Shown here: piece after piece, positions 1-8,441 of the stretch | Layout of the letters: the number at the start of each line of letters is the position of its first letter | Position numbering within the stretch: position 1 is the first letter of the stretch | DNA from: Microbacterium sufflavum | GTDB taxonomy: Bacteria > Actinomycetota > Actinomycetes > Actinomycetales > Microbacteriaceae | Direction of reading: 5' to 3' | NCBI RefSeq assembly: GCF_023101165.1 | Contig: NZ_CP078076.1 | Location: 1,488,001 to 1,552,000 of the forward strand | Length of the DNA: 64,000 bases | The notes under the pieces: generated by a model | Database searches by the model: none | Told to the model about the DNA's origin: nothing | What the model saw: only the letters and a program-made list of their open reading frames with translations | Program-made: the position numbers and the translations under genes

Positions 1-1
1 C

Positions 2-270
2 CTGAGCCACTGGAAGACGATGCGCAAGGTCGTGCTGCCGCAGGCGTTCCGCATCATGATCCCCTCGTTCGTGAACCAGGGCATCATCACCCTCAAGGAC
101 ACCTCGCTCATCAGCGTGATCGGCCTCGCGGAGCTGACCTTCGTGTCGCGCCAGATCATCGCCTCCACCTACCTGTCGGCGCAGGTGCTCACCATCGTCG
201 CCATCATCTACTTCGTCGTGATCACGCTGCTGACGCTGCTCGCGAACCGCCTGGAGAGGACGCTCAACGC

Positions 271-274
<4 letters not shown>
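2..274 (+). CDS. Amino-acid ABC transporter permease, C-terminal part (5' end outside window)
   Basis: The last 90 or so residues of a HisM/GlnP-type inner-membrane permease of a polar amino-acid ABC importer. The reading frame is open from base 2 with no start in view, so the gene begins upstream of the window. The segment contains the cytoplasmic coupling-loop signature ([16 protein letters not shown]), which contacts the ATPase, followed by two membrane segments. Its stop overlaps the start of the ATPase gene by 4 bp (ATGA), so the two are translationally coupled. Substrate cannot be told from this fragment. Confidence 0.9.
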
Positions 275-999
<725 letters not shown>

Positions 1000-1024
1000 C
1001 CGATCCGTTCCGCGGCGGGGCGCG

Positions 1025-2332
1025 TTACTCGCGGACGGGTGCGGGGTGGCGGCGGATGGTCGCGCTGACCAGTGCCGCGACAGCGCAGAGGCCGGCGGCG
1101 GCGAACCACGCGACCGTGTACTGGCCGGTGTGGTCGCGCACGAGCCCGGCGAGGATCGAGGCGATGCCCGCACCGATCTGGTGAGCCGCGAACACCCAGC
1201 CGAACACCAGCGGGCCGCGGTCGCCGAACACCTCGCGGCACAGCGCGATCGTCGGCGGCACCGTGGCGACCCAGTCGAGGCCGTAGATCACGATGAACAC
1301 GATGATGCTGGGCTGCACCTCGGCCGACAGCAGGCTGGGCAGGAACAGCAGGCTCACCCCGCGCAGGGCGTAGTACGCGGCGAGCAGGATGCGCGGGTTG
1401 ACGCGGTCGGTCAGCCAGCCGGAGAACACGGTGCCCGCGATGTCGAAGATCCCGACCACGGCCAGGAGTCCGGCGGCTGTCGTGGTCGGCATGCCGTGGT
1501 CGTGTGCGCTGGGGATGAAGTGCGTGCCGATCAGGCCGTTCGTGGTCGCGCCGCAGATCGCGAAGCCGATCGCGAGTGCCCAGAACGTCTTGGTGCGGGC
1601 GGCCTCGCGGAGCGTGCGGATGGCGAGGGCAGCGGCACCCCAGGCGTTGCCGCGGGGCAGGGGTGCCGGTGGGGAGGCGGGCGCGGGCTCGCCGTAGCGT
1701 CCGACGCCGAGGTCGCTCGGGCGGTTGCGCACGAAGATCCACACCAGGGGTGCGACCGCGAGCGCGCCGCCCGCGATGATGAACGACGCCCCGCGCCAGC
1801 CGATGTCCTCCGCCGCGGCCGCGATGACCGGCAGGAAGATCAGCTGCCCGGTGGCGCTGCCCGCGGTGAGCACGCCGGACACGAGACCGCGGCGCGTCGC
1901 GAACCAGGTGTCGGTGATGGTCGCGGCGAACACGAGCGCCATCGATCCGGTGCCGAGTCCGATCAGCACGCCCCACGTGAGGATGAGCTGGGCGGGGGTG
2001 GCGACGAGCACGCTCAGGGCGGCGCCCGCACCGATCACGAACAGGGCGGTGACGGTGACCGCGCGGATGCCGAAGCGTTGCATGAGCGCGGCCGCGAAGG
2101 GGGCGATCAGCCCGTACAGCAGCAGGTTGACGGAGACCGCGAGCGACAGCTCGGCCGTCGTCCAGCCGAACTCCTCCTCCAGCGGCACCATGAGCACGCC
2201 CGGCGCCGCCCGGAACCCCGCGGCGCCGATCAGGGCGATGAGGGCGACGAGGGCGACCGTCCAGGCGGGGTGGAGGCGGCGACGGCGTGCGGGTGGGTCC
2301 TGTACGGGCTCGTCGACGGACTCGGCGGTCAT
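1025..2332 (-). CDS. MFS transporter
   Basis: Major facilitator superfamily transporter of about 435 residues with 12 predicted membrane segments, resembling the oxalate/formate antiporter-like (OFA) group. The longer open frame would overlap the upstream regulator heavily. I chose the ATG at 2332 because it overlaps that regulator's stop as ATGA and gives a protein starting just before the first membrane helix (TVALVALIALIGAAGF). It forms a two-gene operon with the HxlR gene, so it is probably an efflux or uptake carrier controlled by that regulator. Substrate unknown. Confidence 0.88.
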   Translation of the reverse strand: MTAESVDEPVQDPPARRRRLHPAWTVALVALIALIGAAGFRAAPGVLMVPLEEEFGWTTAELSLAVSVNLLLYGLIAPFAAALMQRFGIRAVTVTALFVIGAGAALSVLVATPAQLILTWGVLIGLGTGSMALVFAATITDTWFATRRGLVSGVLTAGSATGQLIFLPVIAAAAEDIGWRGASFIIAGGALAVAPLVWIFVRNRPSDLGVGRYGEPAPASPPAPLPRGNAWGAAALAIRTLREAARTKTFWALAIGFAICGATTNGLIGTHFIPSAHDHGMPTTTAAGLLAVVGIFDIAGTVFSGWLTDRVNPRILLAAYYALRGVSLLFLPSLLSAEVQPSIIVFIVIYGLDWVATVPPTIALCREVFGDRGPLVFGWVFAAHQIGAGIASILAGLVRDHTGQYTVAWFAAAGLCAVAALVSATIRRHPAPVRE

Positions 2333-2808
2333 GCGTTCGCTCCGGTGTGCAGCGCGAACGGCTCGCCGCCCATGCTGCGCCGGGCCCACCGGGTGCTGTG
2401 CGCGTCGAGCGGGGCGTCGCAGTGCGCGCACCAGTCCACGGAGACGGCGGTGTCACCGCAGCGCGCGCACGAGACCTCGAGCCCCCAGGGGCCGTCCGGG
2501 TCGGTCGTGCGGCTGAAGCGGGCGTACGCGTGGAGGATCGGCAGCGTCGCCAGTCCGGCGTCGGTCAGGCGGTAGCCGCTGCGAGCCTCGCTCGGGTCTT
2601 CGCGGGTCAGGAGCCCGGCGTCGTGCATGGCGGTGAGCCGGCGCGACAGCACGGAGTCGGCGGCACCGGTGGCCGCGCGCAGCTCGTCGAAGCGGGTGCG
2701 GCCGGAGAACAGTTCGCGCAGCAGGAGCAGGACCCAGGGGTCGGCGAGCACGTCGGCCGAGCGGGCGATCGGGCACGTCGCGGACGACCAGTCGGAACGG
2801 AGGGGCAT
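2329..2808 (-). CDS. HxlR-family winged-helix regulator with C-terminal zinc ribbon
   Basis: A 159-residue MarR-like HxlR transcription factor. Residues 10-100 hold the winged helix (CPIARSADVLADPWVLLLLRE). A C-terminal four-cysteine ribbon follows: C114/C117 and C127/C130. The N-terminal Cys12 is where many HxlR proteins sense redox or electrophiles. It is co-transcribed with the MFS carrier through an ATGA overlap. A perfect inverted repeat lies 7-23 bases upstream of the ATG, which suggests autoregulation. The inducing signal is unknown. Confidence 0.88.
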   Translation of the reverse strand: MPLRSDWSSATCPIARSADVLADPWVLLLLRELFSGRTRFDELRAATGAADSVLSRRLTAMHDAGLLTREDPSEARSGYRLTDAGLATLPILHAYARFSRTTDPDGPWGLEVSCARCGDTAVSVDWCAHCDAPLDAHSTRWARRSMGGEPFALHTGANA

Positions 2809-2814
2809 GCCGTC

Positions 2815-2831
2815 ACTTTCTTGAAGAAAGT
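2815..2831 (-). promoter_or_regulatory. Perfect 17-bp inverted repeat, candidate HxlR operator
   Basis: ACTTTCTT-G-AAGAAAGT reads identically on both strands around one central base. It sits directly upstream of the HxlR start codon and stands out as AT-rich in this GC-rich context. It occupies the place of the Shine-Dalgarno sequence, so binding would block transcription start or initiation of translation. Assignment to HxlR is an inference from position. Confidence 0.65.
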
Positions 2832-2913
2832 CGGCGGTGTCAAGCCGATCCCCGCAGAACGGCAGGATTCGCGCGACCCCTGTCGCAACCGCTCCCTCCC
2901 GCCGGGCCGCGCG

Positions 2914-4191
2914 CTACTCGGCGACGCGGGCGGCGATGTCGCTGCGGAAGTGCGCGCCCTCGAGTCGGATGCGCGCGATCGCGTCGTACGCGCGGTCGCG
3001 CGCCGTGCGGAAGTCCGGGGCGACGGCGACCACGTTCAGCACGCGGCCGCCCGTGGCGATGAGGGAGCCTCCGGGCGCGTCGGGGCTCGCGGTCGCGGCG
3101 TGCACCAGGCGCACACCCTCGACCTCGGCCGCCGCGTCCAGGCCCTCGATCGGACGGCCGGTCTGCGGCGACTCCGGGTAGCCCTCGCTCGCGAGGACCA
3201 CGGTGATGGCGGCGTCGTCACGGAACTCCGGCTCCGGCTGATCCTCGAGCGTGCCCGAGGCCGCGGCGAACAGCAACTGCGACAGCGGGGTCTGCAGCCG
3301 CGGCAGCACGACCTGCGTCTCGGGGTCGCCGAAGCGCGCGTTGAACTCGATCACCCGCACGCCGTTCGGGGTGAGGATGAGCCCGGCGTACAGCAGCCCG
3401 ATGAACGGCGTGCCCTCCGCGTCGAGCTGCCGGACCACGGGGAGCGCCACGTCGCGCGTGACCTCCTCGACGAAGGCCTGCTCGCTGCCGAACTGCTCCG
3501 CGAGCCACGGCAGCGGGGAGTACGCGCCCATGCCGCCCGTGTTGGGACCGGCGTCGCCGTCGAACGCGCGCTTGAAGTCCTGCGCGGGGCTGAGCGCCCG
3601 CACGGTGTCGCCGTCGCTCAGGAAGAACAGCGACACCTCGGGACCGGACAGGAACTCCTCCACGAGCACGGGCCCGGCGGGAAGGTACTGCGCGGCGTGC
3701 GCGAGCGCCTCGGCGCGGTCGTCCGTCACGATCACGCCCTTGCCCGCGGCGAGCCCGTCGGCCTTGACCACGTACGGGGCGCCCAGGTCGTCGAACGCGG
3801 CCTCGACCTCAGCGGTCGTCGCGGCACGCACGGCCCGCCCGGTCGGCACGCCCGCGGCGTCCATGACCCGCTTGGCGAACGACTTCGACCCCTCCAGCTG
3901 CGCCGCGGCCCTGCCCGGTCCGAACACGGGGATGCCGCGCTCTCGGAGCTCGTCGGCGACACCGGCGACCAGCGGCGCCTCCGGCCCGATCACGACGAGG
4001 TCGACCGCGTGCTCGTTCGCGAACGCCGTGACCGCGGCCGCGTCGAGCGGGTCGACCGACACGGGCGTCGCGTCGTGCGCGATGCCGGCGTTGCCCGGGG
4101 CGACGACGATCTCGTGCTCCACCTCCTCTGCGCGGAGGGCGAGGATGATCGCGTGCTCACGGGCACCGGAACCGAGGACGAGGATCTTCAC
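2914..4191 (-). CDS. purD: Phosphoribosylamine-glycine ligase
   Basis: GAR synthetase of 425 residues, an ATP-grasp enzyme that joins 5-phosphoribosylamine and glycine in the second step of purine synthesis. The N-terminal KILVLGSGAREHAI motif, the ATP-grasp core (YVVKADGLAAGKGV), the metal-binding segment (EFNARFGDPETQVVLPRL) and the C-terminal domain are all present. The start is GTG at 4191. It has no Shine-Dalgarno, but TAGGCT lies exactly 6 nt upstream, which indicates a leaderless mRNA. The purM and purF genes lie about 10 kb away on the other strand. Confidence 0.97.
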   Translation of the reverse strand: MKILVLGSGAREHAIILALRAEEVEHEIVVAPGNAGIAHDATPVSVDPLDAAAVTAFANEHAVDLVVIGPEAPLVAGVADELRERGIPVFGPGRAAAQLEGSKSFAKRVMDAAGVPTGRAVRAATTAEVEAAFDDLGAPYVVKADGLAAGKGVIVTDDRAEALAHAAQYLPAGPVLVEEFLSGPEVSLFFLSDGDTVRALSPAQDFKRAFDGDAGPNTGGMGAYSPLPWLAEQFGSEQAFVEEVTRDVALPVVRQLDAEGTPFIGLLYAGLILTPNGVRVIEFNARFGDPETQVVLPRLQTPLSQLLFAAASGTLEDQPEPEFRDDAAITVVLASEGYPESPQTGRPIEGLDAAAEVEGVRLVHAATASPDAPGGSLIATGGRVLNVVAVAPDFRTARDRAYDAIARIRLEGAHFRSDIAARVAE

Positions 4192-4197
4192 CCGTCC

Positions 4198-4203
4198 AGC
4201 CTA
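4198..4203 (-). promoter_or_regulatory. -10 box of leaderless purD promoter
   Basis: TAGGCT on the minus strand, separated by six bases from the purD GTG. Transcription would start at or next to the start codon. Confidence 0.55.
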
Positions 4204-4239
4204 CCGAGGCCGGTACGGCGGGTTTCGGCCGCCCGCGCG

Positions 4240-4914
4240 TCACAGCTCGATGGGCCGCTCCACGGTCGCATCCCACGGCACCGTCCAGCCGGTGGCGTCG
4301 AACAGGGCATCGAGCACCATGGCCGTGAACCCCCACACGATGGTGCCGTCCACGTCGAACGCCGGGCCGCGGAACGTGCGGCCCATCCGCGACAGCGTCG
4401 AGGTGAACCGGGTCGCGGGGTCGAGCAGCTGGGCCACCGGCACGCGGAACACCTCGACGGTCTCCGCATGATCGACGGCGACGACCCGCGACGGCGACTG
4501 CCACCAGGCGAGCACGGGCGTGACGAGGTGGTTGCTCGCGGCGAGCGGGATGACCGGGAGGGTCGACAGCACCTCGACCCCCGCGGGGTCGAGCCCTGTC
4601 TCCTCCTCGGCCTCGCGCAGGGCGGTGGCCACGGCATCCGCGTCGGTCGGCTCGACGCGACCACCGGGGAACGATACCTGCCCGGGGTGGGACGACAGCG
4701 TGGGGGCGCGGCGCTGCAGCAGCACATCGAGGTCGCGCGAGACGGCGGCGTCGGCGGCGGGGGCCGGGGTGCGGTCGAGCACGCCGAACAGGATGAGCAC
4801 GGCGGCGTCGTGCGCGGTGCGCGGGTCGGCGAGCGGGGGGATCGGCACGCCCCAGGAGTGATCCGTGGCGGCGGCGAGCAGCTCGGCGCGCGCGCCCTGG
4901 GGGTGCATGCTCAT
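4240..4914 (-). CDS. NUDIX hydrolase, CoA pyrophosphatase-like
   Basis: A 224-residue NUDIX protein. The segment GGRVEPTDADAV followed by ALREAEEETGLD is a Nudix box of the form usual in the CoA/ADP-ribose pyrophosphatase group (NudL-like, with a PGG/FPGG start). Family members cleave nucleoside diphosphates linked to another moiety. A second ATG lies two codons inside the first. The first is preferred because TAAGCT lies 6 nt upstream, matching the leaderless pattern. It is a single gene between purD (same strand) and a divergent small gene. The substrate is not certain from sequence. Confidence 0.85.
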   Translation of the reverse strand: MSMHPQGARAELLAAATDHSWGVPIPPLADPRTAHDAAVLILFGVLDRTPAPAADAAVSRDLDVLLQRRAPTLSSHPGQVSFPGGRVEPTDADAVATALREAEEETGLDPAGVEVLSTLPVIPLAASNHLVTPVLAWWQSPSRVVAVDHAETVEVFRVPVAQLLDPATRFTSTLSRMGRTFRGPAFDVDGTIVWGFTAMVLDALFDATGWTVPWDATVERPIEL

Positions 4915-4920
4915 ACCCCG

Positions 4921-4926
4921 AGCTTA
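4921..4926 (-). promoter_or_regulatory. -10 box of leaderless NUDIX promoter
   Basis: TAAGCT on the minus strand, six bases before the ATG at 4914. Confidence 0.45.
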
Positions 4927-4956
4927 GGCCGCGGCCGGGTGCGGGGGCCGCGGTTC

Positions 4957-4962
4957 TAGGGT
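4957..4962 (+). promoter_or_regulatory. -10 box upstream of sterol-carrier-family gene
   Basis: TAGGGT with a six-base gap to the ATG at 4969. A GGAG also lies in the gap but is too close to the ATG to be an ideal ribosome site, so leaderless expression is the better reading. Confidence 0.45.
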
Positions 4963-4968
4963 GGAGCC

Positions 4969-5337
4969 ATGGCGAGGAAGATCGACATCATCGACGGTCG
5001 TGCGGCGCTCGACGCCGTCCGGGCGGCGGAGGCGGCGGGCGAGAGGCCTCCGCGCACGTCGCTCGCGACCGCGGTGCGGTATCTGCTGCAGCTGCTCGAC
5101 GAGAAGGCACCGGGCAACAGCGTCGAGGTGCGGGTGCCGCCGTTCGGGGCCGTGCAGGTGATCCAGGGCCCGCGGCACACCCGGGGCACCCCGCCGAACG
5201 TCGTGGAGATGGACGCGGCGACCTGGATCGCGGTCGCCACGGGGGCCGAGGCCTGGACCGCCGCGGCCGAGTCTGGTCGGGTGCACGCCTCCGGCACCAG
5301 GGCCGACCTCGCCGGGGTGCTGCCGCTGCGGCCCTAG
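4969..5337 (+). CDS. Sterol carrier family protein (bacterial SCP-like)
   Basis: A small 122-residue cytoplasmic protein of the actinobacterial family annotated as bacterial SCP orthologue. It begins ARKIDIIDGRAALDAVR and has the RTSLATAVRYLLQLL helix and a central conserved PPFGAVQVIQGPRHTRGTPP region. Biochemical function is not established; the name comes from fold similarity to SCP2 lipid-binding domains. Its TAG stop overlaps the convergent hmuV stop in a shared CTAG, so the two genes end on the same four bases. Confidence 0.75.
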   Translation: MARKIDIIDGRAALDAVRAAEAAGERPPRTSLATAVRYLLQLLDEKAPGNSVEVRVPPFGAVQVIQGPRHTRGTPPNVVEMDAATWIAVATGAEAWTAAAESGRVHASGTRADLAGVLPLRP

Positions 5338-6107
5338 CGTCGCGCGACCACGAGGGGTACGCCCGTGGCCGGGTGGGGGAACACGTCGACGGGTTGCCCG
5401 TAGACCTGCCCGATCCGGGAGGCCGTGAGCACCTCGGCCGGGGCTCCGCTGGCGGTGACGCGGCCGTCCGCGAGCAGGGTCACGCGGTCGGCGTGCGCGA
5501 GCGCGGCATTCAGGTCGTGCAGCACGATGGCCACCGCGGCCCCCTCGGCGGCGCGGGCGCGGAGGAGCCGCATGACGTCTTCGTGGTGCTTGAGGTCGAG
5601 GGCCGCGGTGGGCTCGTCCAGCAGCAGCACGCCGGTGCTCTGGGCGATCACCCGGGCCAGGGCCACGCGGGCGCGCTCGCCGCCGGAGAGGGAGGGCACC
5701 GCGCGAGGCCCGAGCGCCGTGACCTCGGTCTGCGTCATGGCGTCCGCGACGATCCGGTCGTCGTCGTCGGCCGCGGGGGTGCGCGCCCACGGGGTGCGGC
5801 CCATGCGCACGACCTGTTCCGCGGTGAACGGGAAGGTGACCGTGTTCTCCTGCAGCAGCACGGCCCGCTGCTGCGCGAGGGCACGCGGCCGCAGGTCTCG
5901 CAGCGGGCGGCCGTCGAGGAGCACCTCCCCGGAGGCGGGGGCGACGTCGCCCGCCAGCACGCCGAACAGGGTGGACTTGCCCGCGCCGTTCGGTCCGACG
6001 AGCGCGTGCACCTCGCCCGCGTGCACGTCGATCGAGGCGTCGTGGAGGATGGTGCGTCCCTCGCCCACGCGCACCGTGAGTCCGGTGCCCCGCAGCCGCG
6101 GCATCAT
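5334..6107 (-). CDS. hmuV: Heme ABC transporter ATP-binding protein
   Basis: ATPase of 257 residues for the heme importer. It shows Walker A (GPNGAGKST), signature LSGGERARVALARV, Walker B LLLDEPTAALD and the FecE/BtuD-type H-loop (IVLHDLNAALAHADRV). The open frame continues far upstream, but the ATG at 6107 overlaps the permease stop (ATGA) and starts a normal-length protein, so I used it. Third gene of the hmuTUV operon. Its partner HmuU receives heme from lipoprotein HmuT. Confidence 0.95.
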   Translation of the reverse strand: MMPRLRGTGLTVRVGEGRTILHDASIDVHAGEVHALVGPNGAGKSTLFGVLAGDVAPASGEVLLDGRPLRDLRPRALAQQRAVLLQENTVTFPFTAEQVVRMGRTPWARTPAADDDDRIVADAMTQTEVTALGPRAVPSLSGGERARVALARVIAQSTGVLLLDEPTAALDLKHHEDVMRLLRARAAEGAAVAIVLHDLNAALAHADRVTLLADGRVTASGAPAEVLTASRIGQVYGQPVDVFPHPATGVPLVVARR

Positions 6108-7177
6108 GCCCACCCTCCCGAGCGACGGCGCGTGCGCACCAGCAGCCAGAGGAAGAACGGCCCGCCCACGAGGGAGGTGATCATGCCGATCGGAAGGTCG
6201 GCCAGGGGAACGGCCGTGCGGGCGACGAGGTCGGCGACCGCGATGAGCAGCGCGCCGCCGAGGGCCGAGGCGATCACGAGGGGCAGGTGTGCGGGTCCGA
6301 TCATCATGCGCATGAGGTGCGGCACGACGAGGCCGGCGAAACCGATGATCCCGGCGAATGCGACCGCGGCGCACACCAGCAGTGCGACGGTCACGATGAC
6401 CACGAGGCGCAGCAGCTCCACGCGCACGCCGAGGTGCCGGGCGGTGCGCTCGCCGAGGGCGAAGAGGTCGAGGCTCGGCGCGACGATCAGGGCGACCACG
6501 ACGCCGATCGCGACGAGCGGCGCCACGAGCTGGATGTTCGACCAGAGGGCCCCGTTGAGCGACCCGAGCTGCCAGAACACGATCTGCTCGCGCGTCGGCG
6601 TGGTGCCGAGGAAGGTGAAGAACGCCATGCCCGCCCCGGCGATCGCGTTGATGGCGATGCCGGTGAGCAGCAGGGTCACGACCTCGGTGCGGCCGCCCGA
6701 GCGGCTGAGGAGGTACACGGAGAAGACCGCGACCAGCCCGCCCAGGAACGCGAACGCGGGGGTGGTCCACATGCCGAACGTGGCGAGGCCGAACGTGATG
6801 CTGGCCGCCGCACCGAGCGCCGCGCCCGACGAGACGCCCACCACGCCCGCGTCGGCGAGGGGGTTTCCGAAGATCGCCTGCATGAGCACGCCGGACACCG
6901 CGAGCGCGGCGCCCACGAGCAGGCCGAGCACCAGGCGCGGCAGTCGCAGGGTGTAGATCACGCCGTAGTCCGTGGCGGCGTCCGGCGCCCAGGCGGTGTC
7001 GATGCCGAGGCCCCGCAGCAGCACGCCCAGCAACGCCGTGGGCGACAGGTCGTACTGACCGCTGGTGATCGAGACGACGCACGTGACGGCGAGGGCGACG
7101 AGGAGCCCCGTGACGACCAGCCCGAAGCGCAGTCCGCGGTGCCGCGCCGGCGTGGGGGTGACGACCTCGCCGCTCAC
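6104..7177 (-). CDS. hmuU: Heme ABC transporter permease (FecCD family)
   Basis: Integral membrane permease of 357 residues with about ten helices. Family landmarks include LRLPRLVLGLLVGAALAVSG near the N-terminus, GVSSGAALGA, and the coupling region near DLFALGERTARHLGV. The start is GTG at 7177, overlapping the hmuT stop as GTGA; the stop overlaps hmuV as ATGA. The whole operon is therefore translationally coupled. FecCD permeases carry siderophores, B12 or heme. Heme is inferred from the divergent HtaA gene and from the hmuTUV/htaA arrangement of corynebacteria. Confidence 0.95.
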   Translation of the reverse strand: MSGEVVTPTPARHRGLRFGLVVTGLLVALAVTCVVSITSGQYDLSPTALLGVLLRGLGIDTAWAPDAATDYGVIYTLRLPRLVLGLLVGAALAVSGVLMQAIFGNPLADAGVVGVSSGAALGAAASITFGLATFGMWTTPAFAFLGGLVAVFSVYLLSRSGGRTEVVTLLLTGIAINAIAGAGMAFFTFLGTTPTREQIVFWQLGSLNGALWSNIQLVAPLVAIGVVVALIVAPSLDLFALGERTARHLGVRVELLRLVVIVTVALLVCAAVAFAGIIGFAGLVVPHLMRMMIGPAHLPLVIASALGGALLIAVADLVARTAVPLADLPIGMITSLVGGPFFLWLLVRTRRRSGGWA

Positions 7178-8280
7178 TGGGGCGGCTCGGCGGTGTACAG
7201 CGCGCGGGCGAGGGCGCCGATCACGTCGGCCGACCGGGGACCGAAGCTCAGGATCTCCGCGTCGGCCATGTCGATCACCCGGCGGTTCGCCCCGGCGGGG
7301 GTCTGTGCCACGGCGGGGATCCGTTCGATCAGCCCGTCGATGCCTCCCACGGACTCCAGGCCGTCGGTCATCATGACGAGCACGTCCGGCTGCGCGGCGA
7401 CCAGGGCCTCCGCGGTCATCGGCTTCATGCCCTCCCAGCCGATCTCGGAGGCGACGTCGACACCGCCGACCGCATCGATGAGCGAGTCCGCCCCCGAGTC
7501 CGCGCCGAAGATGTAGTAGACGTTGGCGCTGCCGCGCACGTAGAGGAACAGCATGCGGGCGCGGTCCTCTGGTGCGGCCGGGGTCACCTGCGCGATCTCG
7601 CCGAGCACGGACGCCACCCGCGCATCGAGGCGCTCGATCAGCTCGGCGCCGCGGCTGGGCACCCCGAGCGCGGCGGCGATCTCGGTGACGAGCGCATCGG
7701 TGGTATCGAGGCGGCGGTCGCCCGAGATGACGACGACCGCGATCCCGGCGTCCCGGAGCTGCTGGCGGACTTCCTTCGGGCCGATCGTGGTGTCGGTGAG
7801 GATGACGGTGGGAGCGAGCCCGAGGATCGCCTCGGGGTTGAGCGTGTGGCCGGTCTTCGTGACCACGGGCAGCTCCTCGGTGCCGGGGAACAGCGTCGAG
7901 GAGTCGCGGCCGACCACCTGGTCGCCCAGGCCGAGCGCGAACACCGTGGACGCGATGGTGCCGGAGATGTCGATCGGGAGGATGCGGTCGACGTCGGTCA
8001 CCTCGACCGTCCGACCCTCGCTGTCGGTCACCGTCACGGGCAGCTGGGGCGCGGTGCGGTCGTCGACCGGGGTGATCGCGTGGCTGGCGAGGCAGGCGGT
8101 CGCGGGACCCGTGGCGGTGCGGACGTCGTCCACGAGGTCGAGCTCGGTGAGGGGGACCGAGGCCTGAGGGCAGGTGTCGTCGACGGCCGGCGGGGCCGCG
8201 GCGGTGGCGTCGGGGTCGGCGCAGGCGGCGAGTCCGACGGCGAGAGCGGCAGCCAGGACGAGGGCGGAGAGGCGTCGCAT
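7174..8280 (-). CDS. hmuT: Heme ABC transporter substrate-binding lipoprotein
   Basis: Periplasmic-binding-type lipoprotein of 368 residues. A signal peptide ends in lipobox LAAC near residue 20, followed by a linker and a class III (TroA/FepB-like) binding fold: VTDVDRILPIDISGTIASTV, GRDSSTLFPGTEELP and LNPEAILGLAPTVI are typical HmuT segments. Tyr and His residues in such proteins hold heme, but specific ligands cannot be fixed here. The start codon abuts a DtxR/IdeR-like box that overlaps its -10 (TAGGAT, minus strand 8292-8297), giving a leader of only a few bases and direct iron repression. Confidence 0.95.
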   Translation of the reverse strand: MRRLSALVLAAALAVGLAACADPDATAAAPPAVDDTCPQASVPLTELDLVDDVRTATGPATACLASHAITPVDDRTAPQLPVTVTDSEGRTVEVTDVDRILPIDISGTIASTVFALGLGDQVVGRDSSTLFPGTEELPVVTKTGHTLNPEAILGLAPTVILTDTTIGPKEVRQQLRDAGIAVVVISGDRRLDTTDALVTEIAAALGVPSRGAELIERLDARVASVLGEIAQVTPAAPEDRARMLFLYVRGSANVYYIFGADSGADSLIDAVGGVDVASEIGWEGMKPMTAEALVAAQPDVLVMMTDGLESVGGIDGLIERIPAVAQTPAGANRRVIDMADAEILSFGPRSADVIGALARALYTAEPPQ

Positions 8281-8298
8281 TAGGCAAGGCTATCCTAA
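8280..8298 (-). promoter_or_regulatory. DtxR/IdeR-like iron box at hmuT promoter
   Basis: The 19-mer TTAGGCAAGGCTATCCTAA matches the DtxR/IdeR consensus TTAGGTTAGGCTAACCTAA at 16 of 19 positions and is nearly palindromic. It covers the putative -10 of hmuT. Iron-loaded repressor would block hmuTUV when iron is plentiful. Confidence 0.85.
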
Positions 8299-8343
8299 AA
8301 CTTGACGCTGTCGTGGCGAGCGCCCTACGCTCGGGATCGACGG

Positions 8344-8362
8344 CTTACTTAGCTGAGCCTAA
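8344..8362 (+). promoter_or_regulatory. Second DtxR/IdeR-like box, HtaA-gene side
   Basis: CTTACTTAGCTGAGCCTAA is a weaker DtxR-like match, with a good right arm and a degenerate left arm. Its 16-mer core ACTTAGCTGAGCCTWA recurs upstream of the ECF ATPase gene near 61 kb, which argues that it is functional in this organism. It lies about 80 bp before the HtaA-protein start. Confidence 0.7.
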
Positions 8363-8441
8363 CCAATATTCCATCCTCGCCCGACTGCCCGTGCGGCCTC
8401 GCCGGAGCGCTCCCGAGCGCGCCCGGCGGCCGTGGAGAATC

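Noticed and set aside
5334..5337. Shared CTAG at two convergent stop codons as a regulatory palindrome
   Set aside because: It is the simple result of two overlapping TAG stops; no wider dyad surrounds it.
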